7,250 bases of DNA from SOKG01 sp964449845 (GTDB taxonomy: Bacteria > Chloroflexota > Dehalococcoidia > SZUA-161), in the NCBI GenBank assembly GCA_964449845.1, contig CAYVES010000126.1:1-7250 (forward strand). Direction: 5' to 3'. The position numbers were made by a program, and so were the translations under genes. Shown here piece by piece: positions 5,390 to 7,250 of the stretch (position 1 is the stretch's first letter; each line of letters starts with the position of its first letter). The notes under the pieces are model-generated. The model was not told the DNA's origin and made no database searches. It saw only the letters and a program-made list of their open reading frames with translations.

Positions 5390-6820
5390 TTAATCCTGGG
5401 ATACGTACTTTATGGTGGCGTAATCGGCGCAAGTGTTGCCGCCATCGCTCTTGCCAGCCACATAGACATTGCCCCATGCGTCCAGAGCTATGGCCACACC
5501 CCGATCTTCGCGTCCCGCCGGGCCATCGTAGTAGGCAGACCAGATCTCGTTCCCGTCACCATCATAACTCACGGTGAAGCAGTCCACCGTATCGTAGTTC
5601 CGGTACTCGCCCCACACCTCCCCTGTGACATAGACATTGCCCGATGAATCCGCGACAATGGCCACGGCCTGGCCGCTTGCACCCTCATCGTATCTGGCAA
5701 CCCAGAGCTGTCTTCCGTTACTGTCATACTTAACCGTAGCGTAACCGTAGGTGAAGGTGCGGCTGCTGTAGGTCTGTCCCGTTGCATAGACATTGCCCCA
5801 TCCATCCAACGCTATAGCCACAGCCCCACCATCCCCACATGCCGGGCCATAACATCCGCCAACCCACAGCTCGTTTCCATCACTGTCGTACTTCACGGTA
5901 GCGTACTTGTCCTGGCTCTTGCCAGTAACATACACATTCCCCGAATCATCCACAGCCATTGCCCGAGCCCCTTCATCCTCTTCTGCCCGGCCGTCGTAGC
6001 GGGCAACCCAGAGCTGGTCTCCATCAGAGTCATACTTAAGGGTTGCATAGTCGTTTTGGCTAGAGCCAGTGACATAGGCATGTCCCGAGTCATCCAGTGC
6101 TACTGCCACAGCCCCGTCTTCACCGCCTGCAGGGCCATCATATGTGGCAACCCAGAGCTCGTTTCCATCAGCGTCGTACTTGACGGTGGCATAGTCACCC
6201 CCGCTGCTACCAGTCACGTATACGTTCCCCCAGGCATCTACGGCTATCGCCCGAGCGTCATCATCCCCCTCTCCCGGGCCGTCGTAGCGGGCAGCCCAGA
6301 GCTCGTTGCCGTCACTGTCGTACTTCACCGTGGCGTAAGCGTAGTCGTAGTGAAGGCCGTTGCAGCTCTTGCCAGTAACGTACACGTTCCCAGAAATATC
6401 TACGGCTATAGCCTGAGACACATCATCGTCGCCTCCGGGGCCGTCGTAGCGGGCAGCCCAGAGCTCGTTGCCAGCGGCGTCATACTTCACTGTTGCGTAT
6501 GAGTAGTCGTACGGCCGGCAGCTGAAGCTCTTGCCCGTAACATAGACGTTCCCTGAACCATCCACAGTTAGGTCATAGACCCAGTCGGCTCCGCCTGCCG
6601 GGCCCCTGTAGCGAGCAACCCAGGCCACGCCGCCAGGGGGTGGGGTCGGAGTCGGTGTCAACAATGGGGTTGCGGTCGGAGTTAGTGTCAACAATGGGGT
6701 TGCGGTCGGAGCAGGTGTAGGCGATGGGGAAGGACTTGGGCCCCCCTCATCGCTGCCGCAGCCAAGAGCAAGCATCCCTGCCAACATTACAACGAGTGCG
6801 AATATGGCCATTAGTCTCAT
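5390..6820 (-). CDS. Secreted lipoprotein with eight SBBP-type beta-propeller repeats
   Basis: A 476-residue exported protein. Residues 1-20 form a lipoprotein signal peptide with lipobox ALGC, making Cys21 the lipidated residue. Residues 26-63 are a Pro/Thr/Ser linker built from a 10-residue repeat. From about residue 64 come eight repeats of the type DxxGNVYVTG…YATVKYDxxGNELW, starting at 87, 141, 195, 243, 291, 339, 391 and 447, with lengths of 48 to 56 and a final 30. The last repeat is a half. The N-terminal AWVARYRGPAGGADWVYDL (66-84) looks like its missing half, as expected for 'velcro' closure of an eight-bladed propeller. Family members are extracytoplasmic and mostly of unknown function; binding or scaffolding is an inference. 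ATG 6820 has GAGGAGGG 6 bases upstream. The membrane protein gene follows directly in an operon. Confidence 0.92.
   Translation of the reverse strand: MRLMAIFALVVMLAGMLALGCGSDEGGPSPSPSPTPAPTATPLLTLTPTATPLLTPTPTPPPGGVAWVARYRGPAGGADWVYDLTVDGSGNVYVTGKSFSCRPYDYSYATVKYDAAGNELWAARYDGPGGDDDVSQAIAVDISGNVYVTGKSCNGLHYDYAYATVKYDSDGNELWAARYDGPGEGDDDARAIAVDAWGNVYVTGSSGGDYATVKYDADGNELWVATYDGPAGGEDGAVAVALDDSGHAYVTGSSQNDYATLKYDSDGDQLWVARYDGRAEEDEGARAMAVDDSGNVYVTGKSQDKYATVKYDSDGNELWVGGCYGPACGDGGAVAIALDGWGNVYATGQTYSSRTFTYGYATVKYDSNGRQLWVARYDEGASGQAVAIVADSSGNVYVTGEVWGEYRNYDTVDCFTVSYDGDGNEIWSAYYDGPAGREDRGVAIALDAWGNVYVAGKSDGGNTCADYATIKYVSQD
6276..6472. repeat. Nearly identical DNA repeats inside the propeller gene
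   Basis: The segments 6276-6310 and 6438-6472 are identical over 35 bases and 162 bases (54 codons) apart, in register with propeller repeats 1 and 2. Such DNA-level identity, against more diverged later repeats, points to recent duplication or gene conversion within the gene. Confidence 0.8.
6641..6730. repeat. 30-bp in-frame tandem repeat encoding the Pro/Thr linker
   Basis: About three units of 30 bases (6641-6670, 6671-6700, 6701-6730). The first two are nearly identical and the third is diverged at its end. Each encodes a TPTATPLLTL-like decapeptide in the linker between the lipid anchor and the propeller. Because the unit is a multiple of three, gain or loss of copies would change linker length without a frameshift. 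Confidence 0.85.
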
Positions 6821-6826
6821 TCGTTA

Positions 6827-6834
6827 CCCTCCTC
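6827..6834 (-). promoter_or_regulatory. Strong ribosome-binding site of the lipoprotein gene
   Basis: Read on the minus strand, GAGGAGGG (6834-6827) precedes ATG 6820 by 6 bases. It is an excellent anti-SD match and fixes the start, which also gives a proper signal peptide. Confidence 0.75.
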
Positions 6835-6857
6835 ACGGAATAGCAGTCCCAAAGGCC

Positions 6858-6886
6858 ATTATATCCAATTAACCAGCAGCTTCCAA
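6858..6886 (-). promoter_or_regulatory. Sigma70-type promoter of the lipoprotein-membrane protein operon
   Basis: On the minus strand TTGGAA (6886-6881, 4 of 6) and a perfect TATAAT (6863-6858) are separated by 17 bases. Transcription would start near 6851, about 30 bases before the start codon. Confidence 0.7.
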
Positions 6887-6977
6887 TAGCTGGCGATACT
6901 CCCGAATCTGTGGGGGCAGGTTCAAAAAGCCCACCCCGAGGGTGACTTATTGGTTAGCCACAGGAGTTGTTGCAGTT

Positions 6978-7051
6978 CCCCTCCCCTGGAGGGAGGGGAT
7001 TAAGGGGAGGGGGATTTCACCCTCACCTACCCTCTCCCTTCGAGGGAGAGG
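6978..7051. repeat. Double-hairpin C/G-rich dispersed repeat
   Basis: There are two adjacent perfect hairpins. 6978-6985 pairs with 6991-6998 (8 bp, loop of 5), and 7031-7039 pairs with 7043-7051 (9 bp, loop tcg). They are joined by 'ggattaaggggagggggatttcaccctcacc'-type spacer sequence (6997-7027). Purine/pyrimidine-rich elements of this kind recur in intergenic regions of many environmental bacterial genomes. No function is assigned; a transcript-end role is possible, but no T-run follows. Confidence 0.7.
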
Positions 7052-7147
7052 CATTCTATGCGAAACTCTATAACCGATAGAATCCACCGATTTAGCATAA
7101 CCCTTAACCATGCATTCTACTACACAAACTGCATTGAATGTTCCGTC

Positions 7148-7206
7148 GTAGCGTCGTGACTCCTGTGGCAACGAGTTCCCCGGCGCGACAGGAGTCACGA
7201 CGCTAC
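7148..7206. repeat. Perfect 19-bp inverted repeat (hairpin/MITE-like), full copy
   Basis: Bases 7148-7166 and 7188-7206 are perfect reverse complements (19 bp) around a 21-base loop. The outer arm carries the sequence agcgtcgtgactcc, which recurs at the edge of the assembly gap (4587-4600). It has no coding potential. It is not a typical terminator, since no T-tract follows and no gene ends here. Confidence 0.85.
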
Positions 7207-7250
7207 TTCAGGGCATTGGCGGGCGGAATTGATTCAACCAAAGCACGGTG

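Larger units (their letters stand above)
6887..7250. other. Intergenic region with dispersed repeats and no convincing gene
   Basis: Apart from the two repeat elements listed separately (6978-7051 and 7148-7206), nothing recognisable is present. A minus-strand open frame over 6947-7198 is composed of the repeat DNA itself and lacks a ribosome-binding site and any family resemblance. Bases 7207-7250 are too short to judge. Confidence 0.6.

Noticed and set aside
4446..5477. A long minus-strand reading frame that runs through the Ns into the GNAT region
   Set aside because: The Ns are translated as unknown residues, and beyond them the frame is repeat arm and antisense GNAT. Only 4701-5384 is accepted.
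6947..7198. An 83-codon open frame on the minus strand
   Set aside because: It spans the double-hairpin and 19-bp hairpin repeats, and its protein reads as translated repeat (PLPRRERVGEGE-type). No ribosome-binding site is visible.
7148..7206. Rho-independent terminator
   Set aside because: The hairpin is strong but no T-tract follows on either strand and no gene ends next to it in this window.

Overview
The window looks like part of a metagenome-assembled scaffold from an anaerobic or facultative, moderately G+C-rich bacterium. A member of the Chloroflexota (Dehalococcoidia-like) fits best. The support is indirect: short palindromic 'TCATTGCGAG…AAGCAATCTC' intergenic repeats, a Pro/Thr-linker lipoprotein with beta-propeller repeats, and a crotonase + SDR + iron-sulfur flavoprotein cluster. 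No rRNA or marker gene is present to prove it. A run of exactly 100 Ns (4601-4700) is a conventional unknown-size scaffold gap, so distances across it mean nothing.

Left part (1-3927): after a repeat-filled leader (67-252) and a near-consensus sigma70-type promoter (309-337) come a crotonase-family acyl-CoA enzyme and a short-chain dehydrogenase on the + strand. The two genes are fused end to start. The SDR seems to begin at a non-canonical ATA codon overlapping the crotonase stop. Facing them, only 11 bases away, is a minus-strand gene for a 2,4-dienoyl-CoA reductase-type OYE/[4Fe-4S]/FAD enzyme. Together they suggest a small module for reducing, isomerising or hydrolysing an unsaturated or cyclic acyl-CoA (or related carbonyl compound). 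The substrate cannot be read from sequence. The crotonase lacks both glutamates of classic enoyl-CoA hydratases, so 'enoyl-CoA hydratase' would be an over-annotation.

Middle (3928-4700): a divergent intergenic region carries a TTGACA-N17-TATGCT promoter and a strong AAGGAGGT ribosome-binding site for a GNAT acetyltransferase. One arm of a hairpin repeat starts immediately after that gene, and the assembly then breaks.

Right part (4701-7250): a minus-strand operon reads from about 6850 leftward from a TTGGAA-N17-TATAAT promoter. It encodes a secreted lipoprotein (signal peptide, 30-bp-repeat-encoded Pro/Thr linker, eight SBBP-type propeller repeats). Five bases later comes a GTG-started multi-pass membrane protein of unknown function whose 3' end is lost in the gap. 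The last ~400 bases hold no convincing gene but two kinds of dispersed palindromic repeat. One (7148-7206) matches the sequence at the gap edge and is the probable reason the assembly broke.
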